Assembly (NCBI RefSeq): GCF_002684405.1
Contig: NZ_NYVD01000101.1
Span: 1-49,048, forward strand
Reading direction: 5' to 3'
From: Parvibaculum sp.
GTDB lineage: Bacteria; Pseudomonadota; Alphaproteobacteria; Parvibaculales; Parvibaculaceae
DNA: 49,048 nt
Of this stretch, positions 9,569-17,582 are shown piece by piece. Within the stretch, counting starts at the first letter, position 1; the number at the start of each line of letters is the position of its first letter. The notes under the pieces were generated by a model. The model made no database searches. It had not been told where the DNA came from and saw only the letters and a list, made by a program, of their open reading frames with translations. A program made the position numbers and the translations under genes.

Positions 9569-10678
9569 TCAATAAATACTCTGAGAAAAGTAGCGCGACG
9601 AGATGCGCCGATAGGTGCCGTCCGCGACAAGGCTTGCGAGCGCGGTATCCATGCGCTTGCGCAGCGCTTCGTCCTTGCTGCGCAAGGCGATCCCCGCGCC
9701 CTGCCCGAACCAGGAAGGATCGTCATAATCCGGCCCCGCAAGGCGGCAGCATGTCCCGTCCGTCCTGAGCCAGCGCAGCAATGCGTTCCGGTCCCCAAAC
9801 AGATAGTCGACCTTGCCTTTCGCGAGCGCCTGCTCGGCATCTTTCAGCGTCGTCACGTCGACGGCTTCCACGCCCGGAAAATGATGCGTGAGAAAAGCCG
9901 CATGGACGGAGCCCGCCTGAACGGCAACGCGCTTGCCCGCGAGCCCCGCTGCGCTGGCCGGGAAACCGCCGGATTTCTGCACGGCGAAGTGTCCGGGCGT
10001 CGAGTAATAGGCGCCGGTGAAGACGATGCCCTCTTCATGCGGCGGCGCGGCGCGCGGCGCGCTCGGGATCAGCATGGAGGCGATCACGACGTCGCCGTCG
10101 CCGGATTTGAGGGCGGGCAGAAGCGCTTCCCATGGTTTCGTTTCGAAGCTGCATTGCGCCTTGAGCCTGTCGCATAGCGCATGCGCCAGATCCACATCGA
10201 AGCCGGTCAGCTCGCCTTTGTCGTTGCGATAGTTGAAGGGCGGATAATCACCCTCGGTGAGCACGGTCAGGACAAGCGGCGGTTCGGCTTCCTTTTCGGG
10301 CGTGCCAGTTTCCGCAGGGGTCTCCGCCGGTATCTCCGAAGGCGTTTTCGCCGCGAGACGCGGATTGACGAGCGGCACCCCATGGGGCAGCGGTTCGCCG
10401 GTCGCGGCCGGTTTTTCCTCAACAGGGTTTTTGTCGGCGGGGTTTATGTCAGCGAGGTTTTCTTCAGGGGGTTCCTGCGTCGGCGCGGCAGCGGATGCCC
10501 TCAAGCCCACCGAGGCCATGTCGACCGATCCGGTCTCCGGCGCGCCCGCATCGGGAGATGCCTCGTGCGACGCCGACCGGTTCACCGGCTCGGCGAACTT
10601 CGTTCCCTCGTAATGCCGGGCCAGACCTCCTGCTATCAGGATGATCGCCAGCAAATTCAGATAGGCCAGAAAACGCAT
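9569..10678 (-). CDS. membrane-anchored solute-binding protein, family 3
   Basis: Periplasmic binding-protein fold of the amino-acid type (SBP family 3). At 369 aa it is longer than usual because of its N-terminus. It begins with a basic residue and a hydrophobic segment (FLAYLNLLAIILIAGGLA) that reads as a signal anchor. Next comes a ~110-residue low-complexity linker rich in P, A, E and T, including 'ADINPADKNPVEEKPA'. The binding domain starts near 'VLTEGDYPPFNYRNDKGELTGFDVDLAHAL' and continues to 'YRRISSRYF'. I chose the ATG at 10678, at the hydrophobic segment, over an in-frame ATG at 10729. No ABC permease or ATPase is adjacent, so it may act as a sensor or serve a remote transporter. 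It diverges from the glycosyltransferase gene. Confidence 0.82.
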   Translation of the reverse strand: MRFLAYLNLLAIILIAGGLARHYEGTKFAEPVNRSASHEASPDAGAPETGSVDMASVGLRASAAAPTQEPPEENLADINPADKNPVEEKPAATGEPLPHGVPLVNPRLAAKTPSEIPAETPAETGTPEKEAEPPLVLTVLTEGDYPPFNYRNDKGELTGFDVDLAHALCDRLKAQCSFETKPWEALLPALKSGDGDVVIASMLIPSAPRAAPPHEEGIVFTGAYYSTPGHFAVQKSGGFPASAAGLAGKRVAVQAGSVHAAFLTHHFPGVEAVDVTTLKDAEQALAKGKVDYLFGDRNALLRWLRTDGTCCRLAGPDYDDPSWFGQGAGIALRSKDEALRKRMDTALASLVADGTYRRISSRYFSQSIY

Positions 10679-10842
10679 ACCCGCCCCGAAACCCCGATTG
10701 CACGGCTTACCCGTGCCATTGTGAAACAAACTGCCGCGGACTGTCTCCCATCCATGCGAAATGAAAGAAAGGCGGCCATTTCGCCTCTCTCAGCAAGAGG
10801 CATGCCCGGCCCACATTCAGCCGAAAAAGGATTTACCAGACC

Positions 10843-10858
10843 GATATTACGGAATATC
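10843..10858. promoter_or_regulatory. palindrome in the divergent SBP / glycosyltransferase promoter region
   Basis: GATATT-ACGG-AATATC is a perfect 6-bp inverted repeat with a 4-bp spacer in an AT-rich island of the 245-bp gap between divergent genes. A second short palindrome, GTAATTAC (10865-10872), follows. It may bind a dimeric regulator; none can be named. Confidence 0.3.
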
Positions 10859-10923
10859 ATCTGTGTAATTACCTATGTAAAGACACCGGTTTCTTTTTCG
10901 TTTTCCAATAACCCGGCAGGCCT

Positions 10924-12885
10924 ATGCGATCTGCTCTTCATTCGAAGCGTGCAGACTCTCCCTCCCGTCGGGCGCGGCCCCGCCCCTTGCGGGTGCGCCG
11001 TAAATGGCCCCTCCTCGGCACGCTGGCCCTTCGCAGCGGTCTCGTCTCCCGGCGCGAGCTGGCCCCCATTCTGGCCGAGCAAAGGCGGAGCGGCAGCCGC
11101 ATCGGCGACGTTCTCATGGCCGAAGGCAAGGCAGGGCCGGACGATATCGGCCGCCTTGTTGCCCGCCAGAACGGCGTTCCGTTCGTCGATCTGGAAGAAG
11201 CGCCGCCCGATAGCGGGATCGCTGGCGCGCGGACCGAAGGGCAGCCGTCGCTCGATTTCTGCATAGCCCATCAATGCCTGCCCTGGCGGCGCCGGAACGG
11301 AAAGGTGACATGGGTCGCGGCGGACCCGTCCCTGGCGAAGAAGGCCGTCGCGGATCTGGTGGCGGGACCGTTTGCCATGTGGGCCGGGTCCGCGCGGCAA
11401 ATCCGCCGCGCCATCGAAGCGCTTTATGCAGACGAACTGACGGAGCGGGCAGTACGCGGGCTCATGACGCATGCGCCTCAGGATTCCGCCGCGATGCGCC
11501 TGTCGCCGGGCCAGTGCATAGCGCTGCCGCTTCTCGCCGCGGGCGCGGCGCTGCTGACGGCGCTATACCCGCAGACGGCACTGGCCGTGTTCAGTGTCGC
11601 GCTGAGCATTTGCTTTCTCGCCGTGTCGGCACTTCGGGGGGTCTCCATCCTGCTGAGCGCCGCCGGACGCGAAACGGCGGAGGAGCTTGCCTATGAGCGG
11701 CATGGACCGGGCCCTGTCGACGAGCTGCCTGTCTACACGATCATGGTGCCGCTCTTCCGCGAGGCCAATGTGCTGCCGCCGCTGACCGATGCGCTCAAAC
11801 GGCTGAACTACCCGCCCTCGAAACTCGACATCAAACTGATCTTCGAGGCATGCGACGCGGAGAGCTACGAAGCGGCCAAGGCTCTGAACCTGCCTGGCCA
11901 TTTCGATTTCATCCGCGTGCCGGAAAGCGCGCCCCAGACCAAGCCCAAGGCCTGCAATTTCGCCCTGCCGTTCGCGCGCGGCGACTATCTTGTCATCTAT
12001 GATGCCGAAGACCTGCCCGAACCGAACCAGTTGTTGAAGGCGGTGGCGGCCTTCCATCTGAACGATCCGAAACTCGCCTGCCTGCAGTCTCAGCTCAATT
12101 ACTACAATTGGAGCGAGAACTGGCTGACTCGGCAATTCGCGATCGAATATGCATCCTTTTTCGATCTCATGCTGCCCATGCTGGTGCGGCTGGGCCTGCC
12201 CATCCCGCTTGGCGGCACATCGACGCATTTCCGCACGGATGTCCTGCGGGAGGTAAGCGGATGGGATCCGCATAACGTCACCGAGGATGCCGATCTCGGT
12301 ATCCGGCTTGCCACGCGCGGCTATCGCTGCGGCATTATCCGCTCCACCACCGAAGAAGAAGCCAATTGCCGGCTGCACAACTGGGTCCGGCAACGCTCGC
12401 GCTGGATCAAGGGCTGGCTGCAAACATGGCTGGTGCGCATGCGGCATCCCGTATCGCTGTGCCGCTCGCTCGGACCGGCGGGGTTTCTGGGGTTCCAGCT
12501 GGTGATCGGCGGGTTCACGCTCGCCACTTTCGCGCACCCCTTCTTTTATATCGTGGCCGGCGGCATCGTCGCTGCGCACGGGCTCGGCGGCCTGTTCAGC
12601 GCGCATTGGCTGACCGGTTTCAATCTCTCCGTGCTGATTTCCGGCTATTCCCTGTCGATCCTTGCCGGGATGATCGCCGCAAAACGGCGCGGGCGCCTCT
12701 CCCTGATGGCCCACACGCTCACCATGCCCGCCTATTGGATGCTCATTTCAGCCGCCGCGGTGAAAGCGGTTTTTCAGCTTTTGCGGCATCCTTTCTATTG
12801 GGAAAAAACGGTTCACGGGTTGAGCCGCATGGCTCCTCCCTCTAACCAATCGATAATCAGTTTGGCGGATACTCCCGACAGGTGA
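10924..12885 (+). CDS. MshEN-domain family 2 glycosyltransferase
   Basis: Inner-membrane processive-type glycosyltransferase of 653 aa with a fused sensor domain. Residues 30-82 form two tandem 24-residue motifs separated by exactly five residues, the MshEN pattern first described as a c-di-GMP-binding domain in MshE ATPases. The second motif has the full 'RIG..L...G......I..LV..Q' form, but the first has Leu30 where Arg is usual. Two transmembrane segments follow (about 200-245). The cytoplasmic GT2 domain comes next, with DAED at 360-363, TEDAD at 453-457 and QRSRW at 490-494, then several C-terminal membrane segments ending in FYWEKTVHG. The architecture recalls NfrB-type transferases. It overlaps or abuts the downstream receiver gene. 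The polysaccharide product is unknown. Confidence 0.88.
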   Translation: MRSALHSKRADSPSRRARPRPLRVRRKWPLLGTLALRSGLVSRRELAPILAEQRRSGSRIGDVLMAEGKAGPDDIGRLVARQNGVPFVDLEEAPPDSGIAGARTEGQPSLDFCIAHQCLPWRRRNGKVTWVAADPSLAKKAVADLVAGPFAMWAGSARQIRRAIEALYADELTERAVRGLMTHAPQDSAAMRLSPGQCIALPLLAAGAALLTALYPQTALAVFSVALSICFLAVSALRGVSILLSAAGRETAEELAYERHGPGPVDELPVYTIMVPLFREANVLPPLTDALKRLNYPPSKLDIKLIFEACDAESYEAAKALNLPGHFDFIRVPESAPQTKPKACNFALPFARGDYLVIYDAEDLPEPNQLLKAVAAFHLNDPKLACLQSQLNYYNWSENWLTRQFAIEYASFFDLMLPMLVRLGLPIPLGGTSTHFRTDVLREVSGWDPHNVTEDADLGIRLATRGYRCGIIRSTTEEEANCRLHNWVRQRSRWIKGWLQTWLVRMRHPVSLCRSLGPAGFLGFQLVIGGFTLATFAHPFFYIVAGGIVAAHGLGGLFSAHWLTGFNLSVLISGYSLSILAGMIAAKRRGRLSLMAHTLTMPAYWMLISAAAVKAVFQLLRHPFYWEKTVHGLSRMAPPSNQSIISLADTPDR

Positions 12886-12911
12886 CCTTCTGCGATTCGG
12901 GAATTCGAGAC

Positions 12912-13478
12912 ATGGCTATCGCCCAACACATCCCTGCCCAAACATCCAGCAAGCTCTCGCAGCGCGACTATGCCAGGCTCAACGCGCTGGTGGTCGAGGA
13001 TGCCAAGGATATGGCAAGCCTTCTGCGCGGGTTCCTGCGCGAGCTGGGCGTGAAGAATATCTGGAGCGTGGGGACGGGCGAGGACGCCTTCGAAATTCTG
13101 AGCAAGCACAAGATCGACATCGCCATCATCGACGACCTGCTTCCGCCGCTGGACGGCCTGTCGGTCGTTCGCGCCGTTCGTTCCGCCGACGACAAGAAGC
13201 TCGCCCCGATCCCCGTGATCTATGTCACGCATCAGCGGACGCAGGAATCCATCATCAATGCGCGCGATGCGGGCGTGACGGAAATTCTCTGCAAGCCCTA
13301 TTCGTTCCAGCAGCTCGTCACGCGCATGGAAACCGCGATCCTGAAGCCGCGTGAAATGATCCGTAGCGAGAAGTTCGTCGGCCCGGACCGGCGACGCCGC
13401 CGGGGCGACGCGCCGACGGAAAGGCGCCGCTCCGTCGACAAGCCCGAAGTCGAAGCCGACAAGTTCGAAGTCGAATAA
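12912..13478 (+). CDS. receiver-domain response regulator with basic tail
   Basis: Single CheY-like receiver of 188 aa. The acidic pair is E29-D30 (VVEDAKD), the phospho-acceptor is Asp74 (IIDDLLPPLDG, with Pro four residues on), the conserved Thr is in VIYVTHQR and the Lys in LCKPYS. After the receiver comes a charged tail, first arginine-rich (PDRRRRRGDAPTERRR), then acidic (PEVEADKFEVE); no DNA-binding or enzymatic output domain is seen. An in-frame GTG at 12882 overlaps the glycosyltransferase stop codon (GTGA) and would add ten residues, so translational coupling is possible. Position suggests it tunes the MshEN glycosyltransferase, but that is inference. Confidence 0.85.
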   Translation: MAIAQHIPAQTSSKLSQRDYARLNALVVEDAKDMASLLRGFLRELGVKNIWSVGTGEDAFEILSKHKIDIAIIDDLLPPLDGLSVVRAVRSADDKKLAPIPVIYVTHQRTQESIINARDAGVTEILCKPYSFQQLVTRMETAILKPREMIRSEKFVGPDRRRRRGDAPTERRRSVDKPEVEADKFEVE

Positions 13479-13497
13479 GGCTCAGGCGGAATAGGGG

Positions 13498-15039
13498 TCA
13501 GGCCGCGGGACGGCAGGTCTCGCGATATTCGTCGCGCAGCAGGTTCTTCTGAACCTTGCCCATGGTGTTTCGCGGCAGCTCTTCCACGAAGAAGGCGCGC
13601 TTGGGCACCTTGTAGTTCGCAAGCCTTTCCTTCAGACGGGCAAGCAAGGTCTCTTCATCGAGCGCTTCGCCCGCGCGCAGCACGACCAGCGCCACGCCCG
13701 CCTCGCCGAAGTCGGCATGCGGTACGCCGATGACGGCCGACTCGTCGACCTCCGGCATATCGTCCACGATTTCCTCGATCTCCTTGGGATAGACATTGAA
13801 GCCTCCCGAGATGATGAGGTCCTTGGCGCGCCCGACCAGATGCACATAGCCGTCTTCGTCGATGCGCGCGACATCACCGGTGCGGAACCAGCCGCCTTCG
13901 GCAAACTCCTCGGCTGATTTTTCCGGCATCCGCCAATAGCCTGAAAACACATTCGCGCCGCGCACCTGCAATCCGCCCGTCTCGCCCTGCGGCAACACAT
14001 TGTCATTGTCGTCGGTCACGCGAACTTCCGTTCCCGGCAGCGCAAAACCCACCGTGCCCGCGCGGCGCTCTTCGTCATAGGGGTTCGACGCGTTCATGCC
14101 CGTTTCGGTCATGCCGTAGCGCTCGAGAATGGTGTGGCCGGTGCGCTCGCGGAACGCGTCGAAGGTTTCGGTGAGAAGCGGCGCGGAGCCGGAGGTGAAG
14201 AGGCGCATGTTGCGAACCGCCTCGGCATCGAGGCCGCTGCCCGCCAGAAGCCGGGTGTAGAATGTCGGCACGCCCATGAAGACGGTGGCGCGCGGCAGCT
14301 CCGCCAGCACGCGGTCGCGGTCGAACTTCCCGAGCCAGATCATCCGTGCGCCGGACAGCAATGCACAATGGCAGGCGACGAAAAGCCCGTGCGCGTGAAA
14401 GATTGGCAGGGCATGCAGCAGCACATCGTCTGCGCTGAAGCGCCAGGTGTCGCGCAGGGCGAGACCGTTCGAGGCCAGATTGCGATGGGAGAGCATGGCC
14501 CCTTTGGGCTTGCCCGTCGTACCGGAGGTATAGAGGATCGCGGCGAGATCCTCCGGCGCGCAAGGAACCGGCGGTAATTGTTCATTGCCATGCGCGGCCA
14601 GCGCATCGGCGAGGCTTCCCTTGCCCTCCGCATCAAGCGTCAGAACCTTCGCACCGGCCTGCCGGTTTGCGATCTCCGCAATTTCGCTTTCGCGGGACGG
14701 ATCGCAGATGACGAGGGCGGGTTCGGCATTGCCGACGAGATAATCCACCTCCTCGGTACGGTAGGCGGTGTTCATCGGCATGAAGGCGAAGCCGCCGCGC
14801 AGGCAAGCGAGATAGACGAGCAGCGCTTCGGGCGATTTCTCGACCTGCACCGCCACCCGGTCTCCCTTTTTCAGCCCGAGGGCGTCGAGGAACCCGGCAC
14901 AGCGGCCCGCGCCTTCCGACAGGTCGTCAAAACTCCAGGCGCTGCCGCCACGATCCGGCAGTTCCATCGCGATGCGATTGCGGTCGACGGGAAAGTTGCT
15001 TTCCATCAACGCATAGAGCGACGCATCCTCTCCCGCCAT
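13498..15039 (-). CDS. matB: malonyl-CoA synthetase
   Basis: AMP-forming acyl-CoA ligase of 513 aa that makes malonyl-CoA from malonate, ATP and CoA. The ANL signature is LYTSGTTGKPKGAMLSH, followed by ERYGMTETGMN (A5) and 'YWRMPEKSAEEF', 'GFNVYPKEIEEIV' and 'LPRNTMGKVQKN' near the C-terminal catalytic lysine. Whole segments, such as LPIFHAHGLFVA, 'VFMGVPTFYTRLL' and TSGSAPLL, correspond to what I recall of rhizobial and Rhodopseudomonas MatB, which makes this assignment stronger than a generic ligase call. Methylmalonate may also be used. No malonyl-CoA decarboxylase or malonate transporter is adjacent; the upstream neighbour on the same strand is a BCCT carrier. Confidence 0.87.
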   Translation of the reverse strand: MAGEDASLYALMESNFPVDRNRIAMELPDRGGSAWSFDDLSEGAGRCAGFLDALGLKKGDRVAVQVEKSPEALLVYLACLRGGFAFMPMNTAYRTEEVDYLVGNAEPALVICDPSRESEIAEIANRQAGAKVLTLDAEGKGSLADALAAHGNEQLPPVPCAPEDLAAILYTSGTTGKPKGAMLSHRNLASNGLALRDTWRFSADDVLLHALPIFHAHGLFVACHCALLSGARMIWLGKFDRDRVLAELPRATVFMGVPTFYTRLLAGSGLDAEAVRNMRLFTSGSAPLLTETFDAFRERTGHTILERYGMTETGMNASNPYDEERRAGTVGFALPGTEVRVTDDNDNVLPQGETGGLQVRGANVFSGYWRMPEKSAEEFAEGGWFRTGDVARIDEDGYVHLVGRAKDLIISGGFNVYPKEIEEIVDDMPEVDESAVIGVPHADFGEAGVALVVLRAGEALDEETLLARLKERLANYKVPKRAFFVEELPRNTMGKVQKNLLRDEYRETCRPAA

Positions 15040-15062
15040 TGGGTCCTCCTTCGCAGCGCAAA

Positions 15063-17051
15063 TCAGCTCACGACATGCATGTGGAAATAATGCATGTGAC
15101 GCTCATATTGCGCCAGCAGGTCGGCGATCACCTGTTCCTTGGTGTAGCCCATGATGTCGTAGCGCTGCCCGCCTTCGCGCAGGGAAACCTCGATGCGCCA
15201 CACCTTGCGGCTCTCGGCCTTCTTGCCTTCCAGTTCGGTGATGGCGAAGGACGGGATATTCACCCCTTTCATCGTGACGCCGTACTGGAACTCGTCCTCG
15301 CTGCCATGCGAGACGGTCAGCATGGCGCTGTCGTCCTCGGTGACCACCTGCGCATCGAGCCCGCGGCCGCGAATTTCTTCCGCCACGTCCTCCAGCGCCG
15401 GGATCACCGTGCCCTTGAGGAAGCCGACGGCGCGTTCCTTTGTCGGCTGGTTCAACAACGTGCCGAGGCGCTGCCGCCAGGGCACGGCGGGCGCCGTGGC
15501 CGCCGACACGCCATGTGCCGATTGCAGCGTGTCGCGACGCTGCGTTTCCCGCCTGAGGGCCAAGAAGAGGCCGTAGGAAACCAGCAACAGGATGATGCCG
15601 AGCGGGAAGCCCGTGGTAATGGCCGCCGTCTGCAAGGCGACGAGGCCGCCAGCCAGAAGCAGGAGCGCGGCGACCACGCCTTCCGTCAGCGCCCAGAAAA
15701 TACGCTGCCAGACAGGCGGTTCTTCCTGCCCGCCGGAGGTGATGATGTCGATCACGAGACTGCCGCTGTCCGACGAGGTGACGAAGAACGTCACGACCAA
15801 GATTGTGGCAAGGCCCATCGAAATCGAGGCGAAGGGCAGATTTTCCAGGAACTTGAACAGGGCCACCGCCACATCGGCATTTACCGCGCTGACAATGTCG
15901 GCGGTGCCGGCCATTTGCAGCTCCAGCGCCGTGTTGCCGAAAACGGTGAACCACAGGAAGGTGAACGCCGAGGGCACGAGAAGCACGCCGATCACGAATT
16001 CGCGGATCGTGCGGCCGCGCGACACGCGCGCGATGAACATGCCCACGAAGGGCGACCAGGAAATCCACCAGCCCCAATAGAAGAGCGTCCAGTTCCCGAT
16101 CCATTCATTCGGCTGATAGGCGTAGAGCGTGAAGGTCTTGTTGACGAGATCGCTCAGATAGGCGCCGGTGTTCTGCACGGTCGCGGTGAGCAGGAAGACC
16201 GTCGGGCCCATCACCAGCACGAACAGCATGAGCAGCACGGCGAGCAGCAGGTTGATTTCCGACAGGCGGCGAATGCCCGCATTGATGCCCGACACCACCG
16301 ATGTCGTCGCCATCAGCGTGATGACGACGATCAGGATGACCTGGACCGTGGTGTCTTGCGGAATGCCGAAGAGATAGCTGAGACCCGCATTCACCTGCAT
16401 GACGCCGAGGCCGAGCGAGGTCGCAACGCCGAACATGGTGCCCAGCACCGCGAAGATGTCGACGACATGCCCCATCCAGCCGTGAATACGATCGCCGATA
16501 ATGGGATAAAGCGCCGAGCGGACGGTGAGCGGCAAGCCCTGACGGAAACCGAAATAGGCGAGCGAAAGCCCCATTACCGCGTAGATCGCCCAGGCGTGAA
16601 GCCCCCAATGGAAGAAGGCCAGTTCCATCGCCTGGCGCGCGGCGCCCACCGTTTCGGCGGGCCCCACGGGCGGATTTGAATAGTGCATGATCGGCTCCGC
16701 CACGCCGTAGAACATAATGCCGATACCCATGCCGGCACTGAACAGCATGGAAAACCAGGAGAAGGTCGAGAAATCCGGCTCCGAATCGTCCGGTCCAAGG
16801 CGAATGCTGCCCATGGAACTCATCGCCACGCCCAACGCGAAGACGATGAAGACGGCAACGGCAAACACGTAAAACCAGCCGAACTTGCCGACGATGAAAT
16901 TCTGGATCGACGTCACGAAGGCCAGCGTATCGTCAACGTCGCGGAACCAGACGATGGCCAGCACGGAAAAAATCAGCACGACGGATCCGATAAAGACCGG
17001 GGCGCTGGCTTGAAATAAAGAAGATTTCTCGCTGTTGCCGTTCTCGGACAT
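15063..17051 (-). CDS. BCCT-family betaine/choline/carnitine transporter
   Basis: Secondary transporter of 662 aa with twelve predicted membrane segments. The family signature is clear: 'SAGMGIGIMFYGVAEPI' in the region of TM3, and a tryptophan-rich TM8 segment 'YWGWWISWSPFVGMFIARVS' followed by RGRTIREF. BCCT carriers import quaternary ammonium compounds such as glycine betaine, choline or carnitine with Na+ or H+. Sequence alone does not tell which. The C-terminal ~140 residues are hydrophilic, with 'GLDAQVVTEDDSAMLTVSHG' and 'VSLREGGQRYDIMGYTKEQV', matching the cytoplasmic tail of BetT-like osmoregulated members. It lies 23 bp upstream of matB on the same strand, so the two may be co-transcribed. 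Confidence 0.93.
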   Translation of the reverse strand: MSENGNSEKSSLFQASAPVFIGSVVLIFSVLAIVWFRDVDDTLAFVTSIQNFIVGKFGWFYVFAVAVFIVFALGVAMSSMGSIRLGPDDSEPDFSTFSWFSMLFSAGMGIGIMFYGVAEPIMHYSNPPVGPAETVGAARQAMELAFFHWGLHAWAIYAVMGLSLAYFGFRQGLPLTVRSALYPIIGDRIHGWMGHVVDIFAVLGTMFGVATSLGLGVMQVNAGLSYLFGIPQDTTVQVILIVVITLMATTSVVSGINAGIRRLSEINLLLAVLLMLFVLVMGPTVFLLTATVQNTGAYLSDLVNKTFTLYAYQPNEWIGNWTLFYWGWWISWSPFVGMFIARVSRGRTIREFVIGVLLVPSAFTFLWFTVFGNTALELQMAGTADIVSAVNADVAVALFKFLENLPFASISMGLATILVVTFFVTSSDSGSLVIDIITSGGQEEPPVWQRIFWALTEGVVAALLLLAGGLVALQTAAITTGFPLGIILLLVSYGLFLALRRETQRRDTLQSAHGVSAATAPAVPWRQRLGTLLNQPTKERAVGFLKGTVIPALEDVAEEIRGRGLDAQVVTEDDSAMLTVSHGSEDEFQYGVTMKGVNIPSFAITELEGKKAESRKVWRIEVSLREGGQRYDIMGYTKEQVIADLLAQYERHMHYFHMHVVS

Positions 17052-17582
17052 ATATGACCCTCTCGCTATTTTGGCGGAAAGACGAGAGACCGCGGATGGC
17101 GGACCCCGCCAGAACAGGATGCCCCCCCACTGGCCGGATACCGACGGTTCTCGTGTGATTTTCGGGCGTCACCATCGCATACAGCACGCCGAGGGCCAAC
17201 CCACGGGCCCCGGACGCTGTGTGATGCAAGGTGAAAATCCGGCCGAAGTCACTGATGAGGAAATGTTTTTTTCAGCCCGCCAGGCGCGTCAGCCCAAGAG
17301 CGAGCCCGCCACCGTCATGAGAAAGATGAAAAACCCAAGCGTTGCAGAATAGAAATAATGCCGTGCCGTCATGACGCGCTCCCAACCCGAAATCCCATGA
17401 CGCCAACCTGCCGCAAAGCCGGCTAGCATCGCATGACCCAAATGAGCCAAATGCGCGGGCGCGCATGGCACCGGGCTTGCTAGGCTCCGGAGATACGCTC
17501 ATGAAAAACGCGGCGGAAAGGGCTGAAATCCGGGCCTTTCACGCGGCGCTGCAAGAAGAAAAGGACGAGGCCGGTGACGAGT
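17052..17582. other. intergenic region between divergent BCCT and atzF genes
   Basis: About 530 bp without a firmly supported gene. It holds the candidate microprotein at 17289-17372. I see no convincing promoter pair, terminator or riboswitch motif. Confidence 0.5.
17289..17372 (-). CDS. possible 27-aa single-pass membrane microprotein
   Basis: Short reading frame encoding a hydrophobic peptide (start MTARHYFYSATLGFF, end MTVAGSLLG) that would span the membrane once. A GGGAG ribosome site lies seven bases before the ATG, better than chance placement. It sits alone in a 530-bp gap between divergent genes. Its frame extends upstream without a stop, so a longer form (to 17471) is possible. Support is only the ribosome site and composition. 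Confidence 0.28.
   Translation of the reverse strand: MTARHYFYSATLGFFIFLMTVAGSLLG

Noticed and set aside
15039-16679. 546-codon open frame antisense to the BCCT transporter
   Set aside because: The translation is dominated by H, R, D, E and G, as expected from the complement of membrane-helix codons; no family resemblance.
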